DNA from: Stutzerimonas stutzeri
GTDB lineage: Bacteria; Pseudomonadota; Gammaproteobacteria; Pseudomonadales; Pseudomonadaceae
Direction: 5' to 3'
Assembly: GCF_002909485.1 (NCBI RefSeq)
Contig: NZ_PPXG01000004.1
Location: forward strand, 62,001 to 126,000
Length of the DNA: 64,000 nucleotides
The notes beneath the pieces are model-generated. The model was not told where the DNA came from. It worked only from the letters and a program-made list of their open reading frames with translations, and made no database searches. A program made the translations under genes and the position numbers. Shown here in pieces: positions 29,919-38,405 of the stretch. Position 1 is the stretch's first letter. Each line of letters starts with the position of its first letter.

Positions 29919-31592
29919 TCATTGGGTGGCATTCCGCTGCAGCAGTTGCTGCCAGCGTTGGACAACCGATTCAGGTGCCCACAATTGCGGTTCCGATGCC
30001 TGATAGTCGTCGGCCTGCTCGCGTTCGGCAACCTTTGCCGCTGCCAGCGTGAACGCTTGCACTATATCGTCGGTTTCCTGCAGCGCTTCGGCGAACAGCG
30101 CACGGCCGAAGTAAGTGAAATCGCTCTGTTCCGAGCAGCCAAAGGACACCCGATCGGCGCGTGCGGCGGTCATGATCAGCGTGTGATCGTTTTTCAATGG
30201 CTCGATGAAGCCGCCGGAATAGCAGGCCGAGATAACCAGCACGGTGTTACGCCCGGCGAGCGGCGCGAGCAGTTGCGCCAGGTCGGCCGCGGGCAGGTCG
30301 TCCAGCGAAAGGCGTGGCTGGTTCAGCACCAGTTCGTGATCGGCCGAACCATGGCTTGTGAAGTAGAGAAAGATCAGATCTTCCTCGCCGCTGCGTTCGG
30401 CCAGCGCGCGAACTGCCCGTGCCAGGTTTTCCCGGGTCGCCAGCGGGCGATCGGCCAGGCGATCACGATGGTTGACCAGGCTGAGCTGGCCGTGAGCGGC
30501 GAAGCGTTCGGCAAGCAGTTGCTGCACATAGTCGGCCTCGCGCATGAACACGCTTTGGCGGCCGTCGCCGGCAACCGTAAGCGTGTAGAGCTCCTGGGCC
30601 GGGCTGGAGAGGGGCAGTGCTTCGATGGCCCGTTGGAGTAGGGTGCCCTGTTCGAGCAGGGCGATTTCGAGCGGGTCCGGCAGGGCGCGTCCTCGCTCGT
30701 CGCGCACGCGCCTGTCGTTACGCCAGATGCCGCGAAGCGTGGTGCCGTCGGCCTGGGTCAGTACGCCATCGCCGTCGAAATGCCCGCGGCGGAAACCGCC
30801 GGTATAGAAGCTGCCGTCGGCGCGATCGAGGCGGCCCTGGCCGTGGTAGCGCCAATTGCCCAACTGACCGCTGTAGCGGCTGCCTTCGGCAGTGACATGC
30901 GTGCCGGTGCCACTCAGTTCGCCGCGGACGAAGGTGCCGCTCCAGACGTTGCCCTCGCTGTCCTCGTAGCGGCCCTGGCCGTGGAACTGGTCGTTCTCGA
31001 ACTGCCCGCTGTAGCGCTCGCCCTGATCAGTCGAAAAGCTGCCCTCGCCGTTCAAGCTGCCGGCGCTGAAATGGCCGCTGAGCAGGCCGTCGGCGTCGCT
31101 GCGGGTGCCGGGGCCATCCGGCTGGCCTTTGCTGAATTGGCCTAGATGGCTGAAACCATCGGCGTATTCCAGCTTTCCCTGACCGTGGTAGAGGTTGTTT
31201 CGAAGCTCGCCTTCGTAGACCGTACCGTCCTGGCTGAAACGGCCATGACCGTGCATCTGACCGCCCTGGAATTCGCCTTCGTAGACGCCGCCCTCGGAAT
31301 AGCTGAAACGGCCGAGGCCGTCGAACAGGCCGTGCTTGAACTCACCCTCGTAGCGATCGCCGGTTGCGCTGTGCCAGGTGCCCAGGCCGTGCCACTGGCC
31401 GTCCTTGAACTGGCCGAGGTAATAGCTGCCATTCGGGTAGTCGATGCGCCCGCCGCCTTGCAGCAAGCCGTCGACGATGTTGCCGCGATAGCGGCCGCCG
31501 TCTGGCAGAACCGCATCCGCTGGCAGGAGTGGTTCGCCCTCACCGCAGGCGGTAAGCAGGGCGATCAGTAGAAGGGGAACGAGGCGCAGCAT
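29919..31592 (-). CDS. lipoprotein with MORN repeats and a C13 (legumain/caspase-fold) peptidase domain
   Basis: The 557-residue protein starts with a lipoprotein signal (MLRLVPLLLIALLTAC; Cys16 is the lipidation site). Residues about 34-290 contain roughly eleven MORN-like repeats of about 23 residues, such as YEGEFKHGLFDGLGRF and YSGQFENDQFHGQGRY. The C-terminal domain (about 330-545) fits the C13 peptidase family (clan CD) with His414 in LYFTSHGS and Cys457 in VISACYSGG. It should be membrane-attached with the peptidase in the periplasm or on the outer membrane. An in-frame TGA is five codons upstream, so the start cannot be longer. No substrate is known to me. Confidence 0.88.
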   Translation of the reverse strand: MLRLVPLLLIALLTACGEGEPLLPADAVLPDGGRYRGNIVDGLLQGGGRIDYPNGSYYLGQFKDGQWHGLGTWHSATGDRYEGEFKHGLFDGLGRFSYSEGGVYEGEFQGGQMHGHGRFSQDGTVYEGELRNNLYHGQGKLEYADGFSHLGQFSKGQPDGPGTRSDADGLLSGHFSAGSLNGEGSFSTDQGERYSGQFENDQFHGQGRYEDSEGNVWSGTFVRGELSGTGTHVTAEGSRYSGQLGNWRYHGQGRLDRADGSFYTGGFRRGHFDGDGVLTQADGTTLRGIWRNDRRVRDERGRALPDPLEIALLEQGTLLQRAIEALPLSSPAQELYTLTVAGDGRQSVFMREADYVQQLLAERFAAHGQLSLVNHRDRLADRPLATRENLARAVRALAERSGEEDLIFLYFTSHGSADHELVLNQPRLSLDDLPAADLAQLLAPLAGRNTVLVISACYSGGFIEPLKNDHTLIMTAARADRVSFGCSEQSDFTYFGRALFAEALQETDDIVQAFTLAAAKVAEREQADDYQASEPQLWAPESVVQRWQQLLQRNATQ

Positions 31593-31658
31593 GCGGACAT
31601 CAGCTCAATCAGGAAGCCCGCAGTATGCGGACATCAGCTCAATCAGGAAGCCCGCAGT
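31591..31658. repeat. 34-bp tandem direct duplication at the MORN-C13 gene start
   Basis: Two identical 34-base units occupy 31591-31624 and 31625-31658, immediately at and upstream of the start codon (minus strand) of the MORN-C13 gene. Each begins ATGCGGACATCAGCTC on the plus strand. The duplication doubles the leader just before the start and contains short out-of-frame ATG frames on the minus strand. Confidence 0.95.
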
Positions 31659-31700
31659 ATGCCGCAAACCGAACGGGCTGCGGCAATGGCGCAGTGACAG

Positions 31701-32156
31701 TCAGAGGATGCACAGCGCCAGGGTTTCGGCGATGTAGGCCGGTTTTTCCGAGCCTTCGATCTCCATCACCGCGCGTGCTTTGAGCAGCCATTGCCCCGGG
31801 TTCTTTTCAAAGGCATCAATCAGCGTCAGCCCAAGGCGTACGCGCGAACCGACACGCACCGGCTGGATGAAACGCAGGCTGTCCAGGCCGTAGTTGACGC
31901 CCATCCGAGTGCCTTCCGGTACGACCAACAGATCCCCGGACAGCATCGGCAGCAGCGATAGCGACAGAAAGCCGTGGGCGATGGTGCCGCCGAATGGTGT
32001 TTGGGCCGCTTTCTCTGTGTCGATGTGGATGAACTGGTGGTCACCTGTGCAGTCGGCAAACTGGTTCACACGCTGCTGATCGATGGTCAGCCAATCGGAA
32101 TGGCCCAGTTCTTTGCCGATGTAATCCTTGAGCTGTGCGACGGGTACCTGTGGCAT
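31701..32156 (-). CDS. MaoC-like (R)-hydratase
   Basis: This 151-residue hot-dog-fold protein of the MaoC dehydratase family is likely to hydrate trans-2-enoyl-CoA or a related thioester. The hydratase motif is visible as VNQFADCTGDHQFIHID (catalytic Asp and His), followed by TPFGGTIAHGFLSLSLLP. Start is supported by GGAGGACAC before ATG. It lies alone downstream of the divergent lrgA-like gene, with no fatty-acid or PHA genes near. Substrate specificity cannot be told; PhaJ-like or NodN-like roles are both possible. Confidence 0.88.
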   Translation of the reverse strand: MPQVPVAQLKDYIGKELGHSDWLTIDQQRVNQFADCTGDHQFIHIDTEKAAQTPFGGTIAHGFLSLSLLPMLSGDLLVVPEGTRMGVNYGLDSLRFIQPVRVGSRVRLGLTLIDAFEKNPGQWLLKARAVMEIEGSEKPAYIAETLALCIL

Positions 32157-32379
32157 GTGTCCTCCTGATTGTTCTTGTGCTGCTGCATTGCTGTGCAGCC
32201 AGAGGTGCGGCGGCCAGGCCGAATCGATTGCCGGTGTCTCGCGCCGCGTGCCGGGCTAGATCAGCACGGGTGTGCGTTGCCGCAAACCAGCATCGGCAGC
32301 GCGAATGGCCTGTCATAGCGTCGCACGGGCGGCTGTCGGCGTTGCCCTTTATACTGTCGCAATTTTGCGGGAGGCTCCC

Positions 32380-32742
32380 ATGCTGCTCAGAGGTCTGACC
32401 TGGCTGGTCGCGTTCCAGTTGCTCGGCACCGTACTCAACGTGCTGTTCCTGCCGATGCTGCCGGGGCCGATCATCGGAATGGTGCTGCTGTTTGCCGGGC
32501 TATTGGCGCGTGGTCGCGCCAGCGAGTCGCTGCAATTGGCGGCGAGCAGTCTGTTGCGCTATCTGCCGTTACTGCTGGTGCCGCCGGCGGTGGGGGTTAT
32601 GGCCTACACCGAGGCGATTCTCGACGACTTCTGGGCCATCGTCGGCGTGCTGGTGATTTCGCTGCTGCTTTCGCTGATCTTCACCGGTTGGCTTATGCAG
32701 ACGCTGATCCGGCGCAAACAGCGTCGGCAGGAGGGCACATGA
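32380..32742 (+). CDS. CidA/LrgA family membrane protein
   Basis: This 120-residue protein has four membrane segments of the holin-like CidA/LrgA type, including the conserved LPGPIIGMVLLF motif and a charged C-terminus RRKQRRQEGT. CidA/LrgA proteins were linked to autolysis and also to export of small metabolites such as pyruvate; which holds here is unknown. GGGAGG lies five bases before the ATG; a longer frame from 32272 is not family-like. Its stop overlaps the next gene by four bases (ATGA). Confidence 0.92.
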   Translation: MLLRGLTWLVAFQLLGTVLNVLFLPMLPGPIIGMVLLFAGLLARGRASESLQLAASSLLRYLPLLLVPPAVGVMAYTEAILDDFWAIVGVLVISLLLSLIFTGWLMQTLIRRKQRRQEGT

Positions 32743-33458
32743 TGGAGCTGCATTGGCATGCCGCCTGGCAGGCGCTGATCCATCATCCGCTGTTTGGCGT
32801 AGGCATCACCCTGGCGGTCTTTCAACTGGCCTATGCCGCGTACGAGAAAACCCGCTGGGTATTTCTGCAGCCGGTACTGGTGTCGATGACGCTGATCGTC
32901 GGCGTTCTGCTGCTGTGCGGAATCGACTATGACGAATACCGCATTAGTGCGCAGTGGCTGACCATCCTGCTTGGCCCTGCCACCGTCGCCCTGGCCGTGC
33001 CGCTGTACCTGAACCTGCGGCGGATACGCGAGTTGTTCGGCCCAATCGTGATCACGCTGTTGATTGCAGGCGTGTTTGCCACGGCGCTGGGTATGGCGTT
33101 GGCCTGGTTGTTTGGCGCAGAGCGGATGATTCTGATGACGCTGGCGCCCAAGTCGGTGACCTCGCCAATCGCCATGCTCGTGGCCGAGCAGATCGGGGGC
33201 GTGGTAGCCCTGGCTGCGGTGTTCGTGATGATCACCGGCGTGCTCGGCGCGATTCTCGGTCCGGAACTGTTGCGCCGGTTTGGCGTTCAGCATCCTGCGG
33301 CCCGCGGCATTGCGCTCGGGCTGACCGCCCATGCCGTGGGTACCGCGCAGGCGCTGCAGGAAAGCGAAGAGTGCGGTGCGTTCGCGGCCCTGGCCATGAG
33401 CCTGATGGGGGTGATGACTGCGGTGCTGTTGCCGCTGGTGGTTGCCTTGCTGTTGTGA
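32739..33458 (+). CDS. LrgB/CidB family membrane protein
   Basis: This is the 239-residue LrgB partner of the gene before it, with about seven or eight membrane segments. Family marks include LGPATVALAVPLY, the ALAPKSVTSPIAM-like stretch (LAPKSVTSPIAMLVAEQIGG) and RGIALGLTAHAVGTAQALQ near the C-terminus. The start is the ATG overlapping the upstream stop. The two genes form a typical lrgAB-type operon. No LytSR-type two-component genes are adjacent. Confidence 0.93.
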   Translation: MMELHWHAAWQALIHHPLFGVGITLAVFQLAYAAYEKTRWVFLQPVLVSMTLIVGVLLLCGIDYDEYRISAQWLTILLGPATVALAVPLYLNLRRIRELFGPIVITLLIAGVFATALGMALAWLFGAERMILMTLAPKSVTSPIAMLVAEQIGGVVALAAVFVMITGVLGAILGPELLRRFGVQHPAARGIALGLTAHAVGTAQALQESEECGAFAALAMSLMGVMTAVLLPLVVALLL

Positions 33459-33468
33459 TGGAGTCCCC

Positions 33469-34053
33469 ATGAGATTGCCGTTGTTCCCGCTGGATACCGT
33501 GCTGTTCCCAGGTTGTTTCCTCGATCTGCAGATCTTCGAGGCGCGCTATCTCGACATGGTCAGCCAGTGCCTCAAGGCCGGACATGGCTTTGGAGTGGTG
33601 CATATTCTGGAGGGCAATGAAGTCGGCGCCGCGCCGGCATCGTTCGCTCATATCGGTTGCGAAGCGCTGATTCGTGACTGGCAGCAGCTGCCCAATGGCC
33701 TTTTAGGCATTCGGGTGGAGGGGGGAAGGCGGTTCAACGTGGATTCATCCGAGGTGCTGCGTGACCAGCTGGCCGTTGCGCAGATCACTTGGCGCAACGA
33801 GGCCGCTACCCGGCCGCTAGCCGAGCAGCACGCCGACCTGGTGGTGTTGCTTGCGGCCCTCGGCCAGCACCCGATGGTGAAAACACTTGGGCTGGGTGGT
33901 GCCGTGAGCGATCAGGCGTCCCTGGCCAGTCAACTGGCCTACCTGCTGCCGTTCGAGCCGGAACAGAAGATCGAACTGCTCGGGTTGGATGAGCCGGAGC
34001 TGCAGCTCGCGCAGATCCAGAGTCTGCTCGAACAGTTACAGGACGGGGCGTAG
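33469..34053 (+). CDS. LON N-terminal-domain protein
   Basis: This 194-residue protein consists only of the substrate-binding (PUA-like) N-terminal domain of Lon proteases: MRLPLFPLDTVLFPGCFLDLQIFEARYLDMV is the standard opening, given here as its two halves LPLFPLDTVLFPG and LQIFEARY. There is no AAA or protease domain. Stand-alone copies are widespread in proteobacteria and their function is unknown. Starts with an ATG nine bases after the lrgB stop, behind TGGAGT, so it is probably in the same operon. Confidence 0.92.
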   Translation: MRLPLFPLDTVLFPGCFLDLQIFEARYLDMVSQCLKAGHGFGVVHILEGNEVGAAPASFAHIGCEALIRDWQQLPNGLLGIRVEGGRRFNVDSSEVLRDQLAVAQITWRNEAATRPLAEQHADLVVLLAALGQHPMVKTLGLGGAVSDQASLASQLAYLLPFEPEQKIELLGLDEPELQLAQIQSLLEQLQDGA

Positions 34054-34082
34054 TTCGACTGTGCGACGGTCGGCGCGCGTGC

Positions 34083-35402
34083 CTACTGGTACTGATACAT
34101 CTGCATCGCCGTTGGCAAAGCCCAGATGCTGAATGCACCAAGCAGGCCCAGGCAGGCCGGCAGGATCAGCCACCATACTTTCGGGGGCATTGGGGCCAGC
34201 GGACTGCGCCATTGCACCAGGGTCAGGCTGGCTGCGCATATGCTCGAGGCCAGCAGGGCGCCGGCGGTGACATCGCTGGTCCAGTGCACGCCCAGATAGA
34301 CTCGTGAGAGCGCAATCGCCGTAGCCGGCAAGCTGGCCAGCACCAGCCAGGCGAGGCGCAGCCGTGGTGGTTGGCCGCGGCCAGCGAGAACGCCTAGGGT
34401 GAGAAAGAAGGCGAATGCCGCCGAGCTGTGCCCGCTGGGGAAGCTATAGCTGCTTAGCGGCTCCATCAGCACCTCCGGGCGAACGCGGGCGAAGGTTGCC
34501 TTCAGCGCGCCGTTGGCCAGGGCCGTACCCAGAAGCGTGATGACGGCGAACACCGCAGTGCGCCACTGACGCAAAACGAGGAGCAAAACGCACAGCAATA
34601 CCGCGGCCCATAGCTGAGTGTGGAAGTCGCCGGCACGTGTGACGACCACCATGATGCGATCGAAGGTGGTGCTGCGCTCGCCCTGGATGACCGCGAGCAG
34701 CCCTTCGTCTAGCTCCTTCAAATGTGGCCAGCCGAAAAACAGGCCGAGCAGAATGGCGACGCTGATCCCGGCCGACAGCGCGGTCACCCAGCGGAGCTGT
34801 CGCAAGCTGCCGAATGCCGTTGCTGCAATCAGCGTCAGCAGGGCGCCGACCACAACTGCGGCCTCGCTCCAGAATCCTTCTTCCAGCGGCAGGCGCATGG
34901 CGGCTCCAGCGCTCCAGCCTGGCAGCAGGTAGGCCATCGACCAGCCTGCTGCGGCAAACAGGCTGACCAGCAGGAAGCGCCCGAATGGCATGTCGAGCAT
35001 GCCGGCGGTCATCGGCAACATCGGCCGCAAGGGGCCGATGAAGCGGCCCACCAGCAGGCTGGCCACGCCATAGCGTTGAAAATAGTGCTCGGCGCGCAAT
35101 AGCCACTCCGGATGGTCGCGCAAGCCGCGCAAGCTGCGAATGCCCTGGTGATAGCGTCGCCCGAGTGCATAGGAAAGCAGGTCGCCTATCAGTCCGCCGA
35201 TAAACCCCAGCAGCAGCGTTTCGCCGAGGGTCAGGACGCCACTGCCAGCGAGAACTGCGATGGCAAAGACGAGCACCGTCCCTGGGATGATCAGGCCGAC
35301 CACCGCCAGGCATTCCATGCAGGCGACGATCAACAGCGCCAGGCCGAGCCATTGTGGGTGGTTGGTCAGCCATAGGGTGAGGGTGTCGAGCCATTGGCTC
35401 AT
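34083..35402 (-). CDS. DedA-PAP2 phosphatase fusion protein
   Basis: The 439-residue membrane protein fuses two domains. Residues about 10-190 are a DedA family (undecaprenyl-phosphate/lipid flippase-type) unit with IPGTVLVFAIAVLAGSG, the G-rich FIGGLIGDLLSYALGRR and the conserved RFIGPLRPMLPMTAGM. Residues about 235-425 are a PAP2 lipid phosphatase with KATFARVRPEV, the PSGHSSAAFAFF motif and SRVYLGVHWTSDV. The combination suggests handling of a phosphorylated polyprenol or lipid at the inner membrane. AAGGAATTTCGC precedes the ATG. A longer frame upstream is not family-like. Confidence 0.93.
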   Translation of the reverse strand: MSQWLDTLTLWLTNHPQWLGLALLIVACMECLAVVGLIIPGTVLVFAIAVLAGSGVLTLGETLLLGFIGGLIGDLLSYALGRRYHQGIRSLRGLRDHPEWLLRAEHYFQRYGVASLLVGRFIGPLRPMLPMTAGMLDMPFGRFLLVSLFAAAGWSMAYLLPGWSAGAAMRLPLEEGFWSEAAVVVGALLTLIAATAFGSLRQLRWVTALSAGISVAILLGLFFGWPHLKELDEGLLAVIQGERSTTFDRIMVVVTRAGDFHTQLWAAVLLCVLLLVLRQWRTAVFAVITLLGTALANGALKATFARVRPEVLMEPLSSYSFPSGHSSAAFAFFLTLGVLAGRGQPPRLRLAWLVLASLPATAIALSRVYLGVHWTSDVTAGALLASSICAASLTLVQWRSPLAPMPPKVWWLILPACLGLLGAFSIWALPTAMQMYQYQ

Positions 35403-35576
35403 GCGAAATTCCTTGAAACGGGACCGCCTTTCGACCTGACGAAAGGCTCGTGGGTTTCCTAAGGCGATGATACCTGCGCAGTAAGGCCGTACGCGGCGCC
35501 CTATGGACTTGGAGGGCACCGCTACATTCGACGACCCTTTCGCCGGGCGCCGCTGTGCGGGAACGTCCGGGGTGGC

Positions 35577-35582
35577 TATAAT
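35577..35582 (+). promoter_or_regulatory. consensus -10 box upstream of proA
   Basis: A perfect TATAAT is followed 35 bases later by the proA start codon. No good -35 is seen 17-18 bases upstream, so the promoter may need an activator. Confidence 0.5.
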
Positions 35583-35617
35583 CAGCGGCTTTCCCTTCAG
35601 TCAGGCCAGCTAGATCC

Positions 35618-36883
35618 ATGACCGAGTCCGTACTCGATTACATGACCCGCCTGGGCCGCGCCGCGCGCGAGGCCTCGCGAGTGCTCGCGCGCGCCAGTAC
35701 GGCGCAGAAGAATCGTGCGCTGCAGGCCGCTGCGGCTGCGCTCGACGCCGCCCGTGATGAGCTGGTGACCGCCAATGAGCTGGACCTTGCTGGTGGGCGT
35801 GCTAACGGTCTGGACGCAGCGATGCTCGATCGGCTGGCGCTTACGCCCAAGGTGATCGACGGCATGATCGAAGGCCTGCGCCAGGTCGCCGCACTGCCGG
35901 ATCCGATTGGCGAGATCAGAGATATGCGTTACATGCCTTCCGGTATCCAGGTCGGCAAGATGCGCGTGCCGCTAGGCGTGGTCGGAATCATCTATGAGTC
36001 GCGCCCGAATGTGACCATCGACGCCGCCAGCCTGTGCCTGAAGTCGGGCAACGCGACGATCCTGCGAGGCGGTTCCGAGGCAATTCACTCCAACCAGGCC
36101 ATCGCCCGCTGCATCCAGCTCGGTCTCGCCGAGGCCGGGTTGCCGGCAGCCGCCGTGCAGGTCGTGGAGACCACTGACCGGGCCGCGGTCGGCGCGTTGA
36201 TCAGCATGCCGGAATTTGTCGATGTGATCGTGCCGCGCGGCGGCAAGGGCCTGATCGAGCGCATCAGTCGCGACGCACGCGTGCCGGTGATCAAGCATCT
36301 GGACGGTATCTGCCATGTCTATATCGACATCGCGGCAGACGTGGACAAGGCCATCCGCATTGCCGACAACGCCAAGACCCAGCGCTTCGCGCCTTGCAAT
36401 ACCATGGAGACGCTGCTGGTTCATCAGGGCATTGCCGAGAAGGTCCTGCCACCGCTGGCCGCCATCTATCGCGAGAAAGGTGTTGAGCTGCGTGGCTGTA
36501 TGGGCACCCAGACGCTGCTTGGCGGCGATGTGCTCGCGGCCAGCGAAGAAGACTGGTCCACCGAGTACAACGCGCCGATCCTGTCGATTCGCATCGTCGA
36601 CTCGCTGGATGCAGCCATCGAACACATCAATCGCTACGGCTCGCAGCATACCGACGCGATCGTCACCGAGAACTTCACCGATGCACGGCGCTTTCTCACC
36701 GAAGTGGATTCCGCTTCGGTGATGGTCAATGCCTCGACACGCTTCGCCGATGGTTTCGAGTACGGACTGGGGGCGGAGATCGGCATCTCTACCGATAAAC
36801 TCCACGCCCGCGGCCCGGTCGGGCTGGAAGGGCTGACCAGCGAGAAGTACGTGGTTTTTGGCGACGGACACGTCCGTACCTGA
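35618..36883 (+). CDS. proA: gamma-glutamyl phosphate reductase ProA
   Basis: ProA reduces gamma-glutamyl phosphate to glutamate semialdehyde in proline synthesis, using NADPH. The 421-residue protein is of the aldehyde dehydrogenase fold with [20 protein letters not shown] as the nucleotide-binding part and the catalytic Cys in [12 protein letters not shown]. No proB is adjacent, as is usual in Pseudomonas. It heads the long same-strand block that runs to lipA. Its stop overlaps the nadD start by one base (TGATG). Confidence 0.97.
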   Translation: MTESVLDYMTRLGRAAREASRVLARASTAQKNRALQAAAAALDAARDELVTANELDLAGGRANGLDAAMLDRLALTPKVIDGMIEGLRQVAALPDPIGEIRDMRYMPSGIQVGKMRVPLGVVGIIYESRPNVTIDAASLCLKSGNATILRGGSEAIHSNQAIARCIQLGLAEAGLPAAAVQVVETTDRAAVGALISMPEFVDVIVPRGGKGLIERISRDARVPVIKHLDGICHVYIDIAADVDKAIRIADNAKTQRFAPCNTMETLLVHQGIAEKVLPPLAAIYREKGVELRGCMGTQTLLGGDVLAASEEDWSTEYNAPILSIRIVDSLDAAIEHINRYGSQHTDAIVTENFTDARRFLTEVDSASVMVNASTRFADGFEYGLGAEIGISTDKLHARGPVGLEGLTSEKYVVFGDGHVRT

Positions 36884-37542
36884 TGAGCCAAGGCAGCGGC
36901 GCCCGGCGCATCGGTATTCTTGGCGGCACCTTCGATCCGGTGCACATCGGTCACCTGCGCGGCGCGCTGGAAGTGGTCGAGATGTTCGGCCTTGATGAGC
37001 TGCGGCTTATACCCAATGCGCGGCCGCCGCACCGCGACACCCCCAATTGCTCGGCGCAGGATCGCCTGGCGATGGTCCGCCTAGCGGTGCAGGATCTGCC
37101 ACCGCTGTGCGTGGACGCTCGCGAGCTGGAGCGGGAGAAGCCGTCCTATACCATCGATACGCTGATTTCCTTGCGCGCCGAGTTGGGCGCGGACGACCAG
37201 CTGCTGCTGGTGGTGGGCTGGGATGCCTTCTGCGGGCTGCCTACCTGGCATCGCTGGGAGGAGTTGCTTGATTACTGCCATATTCTGGTCCTGCAGCGGC
37301 CGGATGCCGGCAGCGAGGCACCGCAGGAGCTGCGCGATCTTCTCGCCGCGCGCAGTGTGCCCGACCCCCAGGTGCTCTGCGGGGGCAGCGGGCAGATTGC
37401 CTTCGTTTGGCAGACACCGTTGGAAGTGTCAGCTACACAGATTCGTCAATTGCTGGCCAGCGGCAAGTCGGTCCGATTTCTGGTTCCCGATGCTGTACTG
37501 GCTTATATCAACGCGCACGGGCTGTACCGGGCGTCGAACTGA
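36883..37542 (+). CDS. nadD: nicotinate-nucleotide adenylyltransferase NadD
   Basis: NadD makes deamido-NAD from nicotinate mononucleotide and ATP. The 219-residue protein has the nucleotidyltransferase motif [14 protein letters not shown] (H-x-G-H) and the C-terminal [20 protein letters not shown], matching the ISSTxIR family motif. The position between proA and rsfS is standard for Pseudomonas. The ATG overlaps the proA stop. Confidence 0.97.
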   Translation: MSQGSGARRIGILGGTFDPVHIGHLRGALEVVEMFGLDELRLIPNARPPHRDTPNCSAQDRLAMVRLAVQDLPPLCVDARELEREKPSYTIDTLISLRAELGADDQLLLVVGWDAFCGLPTWHRWEELLDYCHILVLQRPDAGSEAPQELRDLLAARSVPDPQVLCGGSGQIAFVWQTPLEVSATQIRQLLASGKSVRFLVPDAVLAYINAHGLYRASN

Positions 37543-37557
37543 GGTTGTTTTCACGTT

Positions 37558-37917
37558 ATGCAAATTGAAACTTTGGTCCAGCTGGCGGTAACCGCCCTGG
37601 AAGATCTGAAAGGCCAGGACATCACTACCATCGATGTCCGCGGCAAGACCAGTGTCACCGACTACATGATCATCGCCAGTGGCAGTTCCAGCCGGCACGT
37701 CAAATCCCTGGTGGAGAATGTGCTGGAAAAGGTCAAGGAACAGGGTGTGCGTCCGCTCGGTAGTGAAGGCCTCGAGGGTGGCGAATGGGCCCTGCTCGAC
37801 CTGGGTGATGTGGTCGTCCACGTGATGCAGGTGCCGACCCGCCAGTTCTACGACCTGGAGCGCCTCTGGCAGGGTGCGGAGCAGAGTCGCGCGCAGCACG
37901 GCCACGAATCGGAGTAA
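37558..37917 (+). CDS. rsfS: ribosome silencing factor RsfS
   Basis: RsfS binds uL14 and keeps ribosomal subunits apart in starvation. The 119-residue protein has the family core [39 protein letters not shown] and [16 protein letters not shown]. Length and position before rlmH match E. coli and Pseudomonas. It is 15 bases past nadD. Confidence 0.96.
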   Translation: MQIETLVQLAVTALEDLKGQDITTIDVRGKTSVTDYMIIASGSSSRHVKSLVENVLEKVKEQGVRPLGSEGLEGGEWALLDLGDVVVHVMQVPTRQFYDLERLWQGAEQSRAQHGHESE

Positions 37918-37919
37918 AC

Positions 37920-38387
37920 GTGCGTATCAAGCTGATTGCGGTCGGCTCGAAGATGCCGCGCTGGGTCGAGGAAGGCTGGCAGGAATACGTAAAACGCCTG
38001 CCCTCCGAACTGCCGCTGGAACTGCACGAGATACCGCTCAATACCCGCGGCAAGAATGCCGATGTAGCGCGGTTGATTCGCCAGGAAGGCGAGGCGATGT
38101 TGGGCAAGGTGCAGGCGGGTGAGCGCATCGTCACGCTTGAGGTGCATGGCAAGCCTTGGAGTACCGAGCAGCTGGCAGCGGAGATCGAACGCTGGCGGCT
38201 CGACGCGCGCAACGTCAATCTCATGGTCGGCGGTCCGGAAGGGCTGGCTCCTGAGGTTTGCGCGCGCAGCGAGCAGCGCTGGTCGCTGTCACCTCTGACG
38301 CTACCTCATCCGCTGGTGCGTATCCTCGTCGGCGAACAGATTTATCGCGCCTGGACGCTATTGTCCGGTCATCCTTATCACAAGTAG
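37920..38387 (+). CDS. rlmH: 23S rRNA pseudouridine-1915 N3-methyltransferase RlmH
   Basis: RlmH is a SPOUT methyltransferase that methylates pseudouridine 1915 of 23S rRNA. The 155-residue protein starts with GTG (read as Met) two bases after the rsfS stop and has [19 protein letters not shown] at its start, the trefoil-knot segment [13 protein letters not shown] and the [23 protein letters not shown]-terminus in its two halves [10 protein letters not shown] and VGEQIYRAW. Family length and neighbours make this certain. Confidence 0.97.
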   Translation: MRIKLIAVGSKMPRWVEEGWQEYVKRLPSELPLELHEIPLNTRGKNADVARLIRQEGEAMLGKVQAGERIVTLEVHGKPWSTEQLAAEIERWRLDARNVNLMVGGPEGLAPEVCARSEQRWSLSPLTLPHPLVRILVGEQIYRAWTLLSGHPYHK

Positions 38388-38405
38388 TTCGCGAACCTCC
38401 TCACC

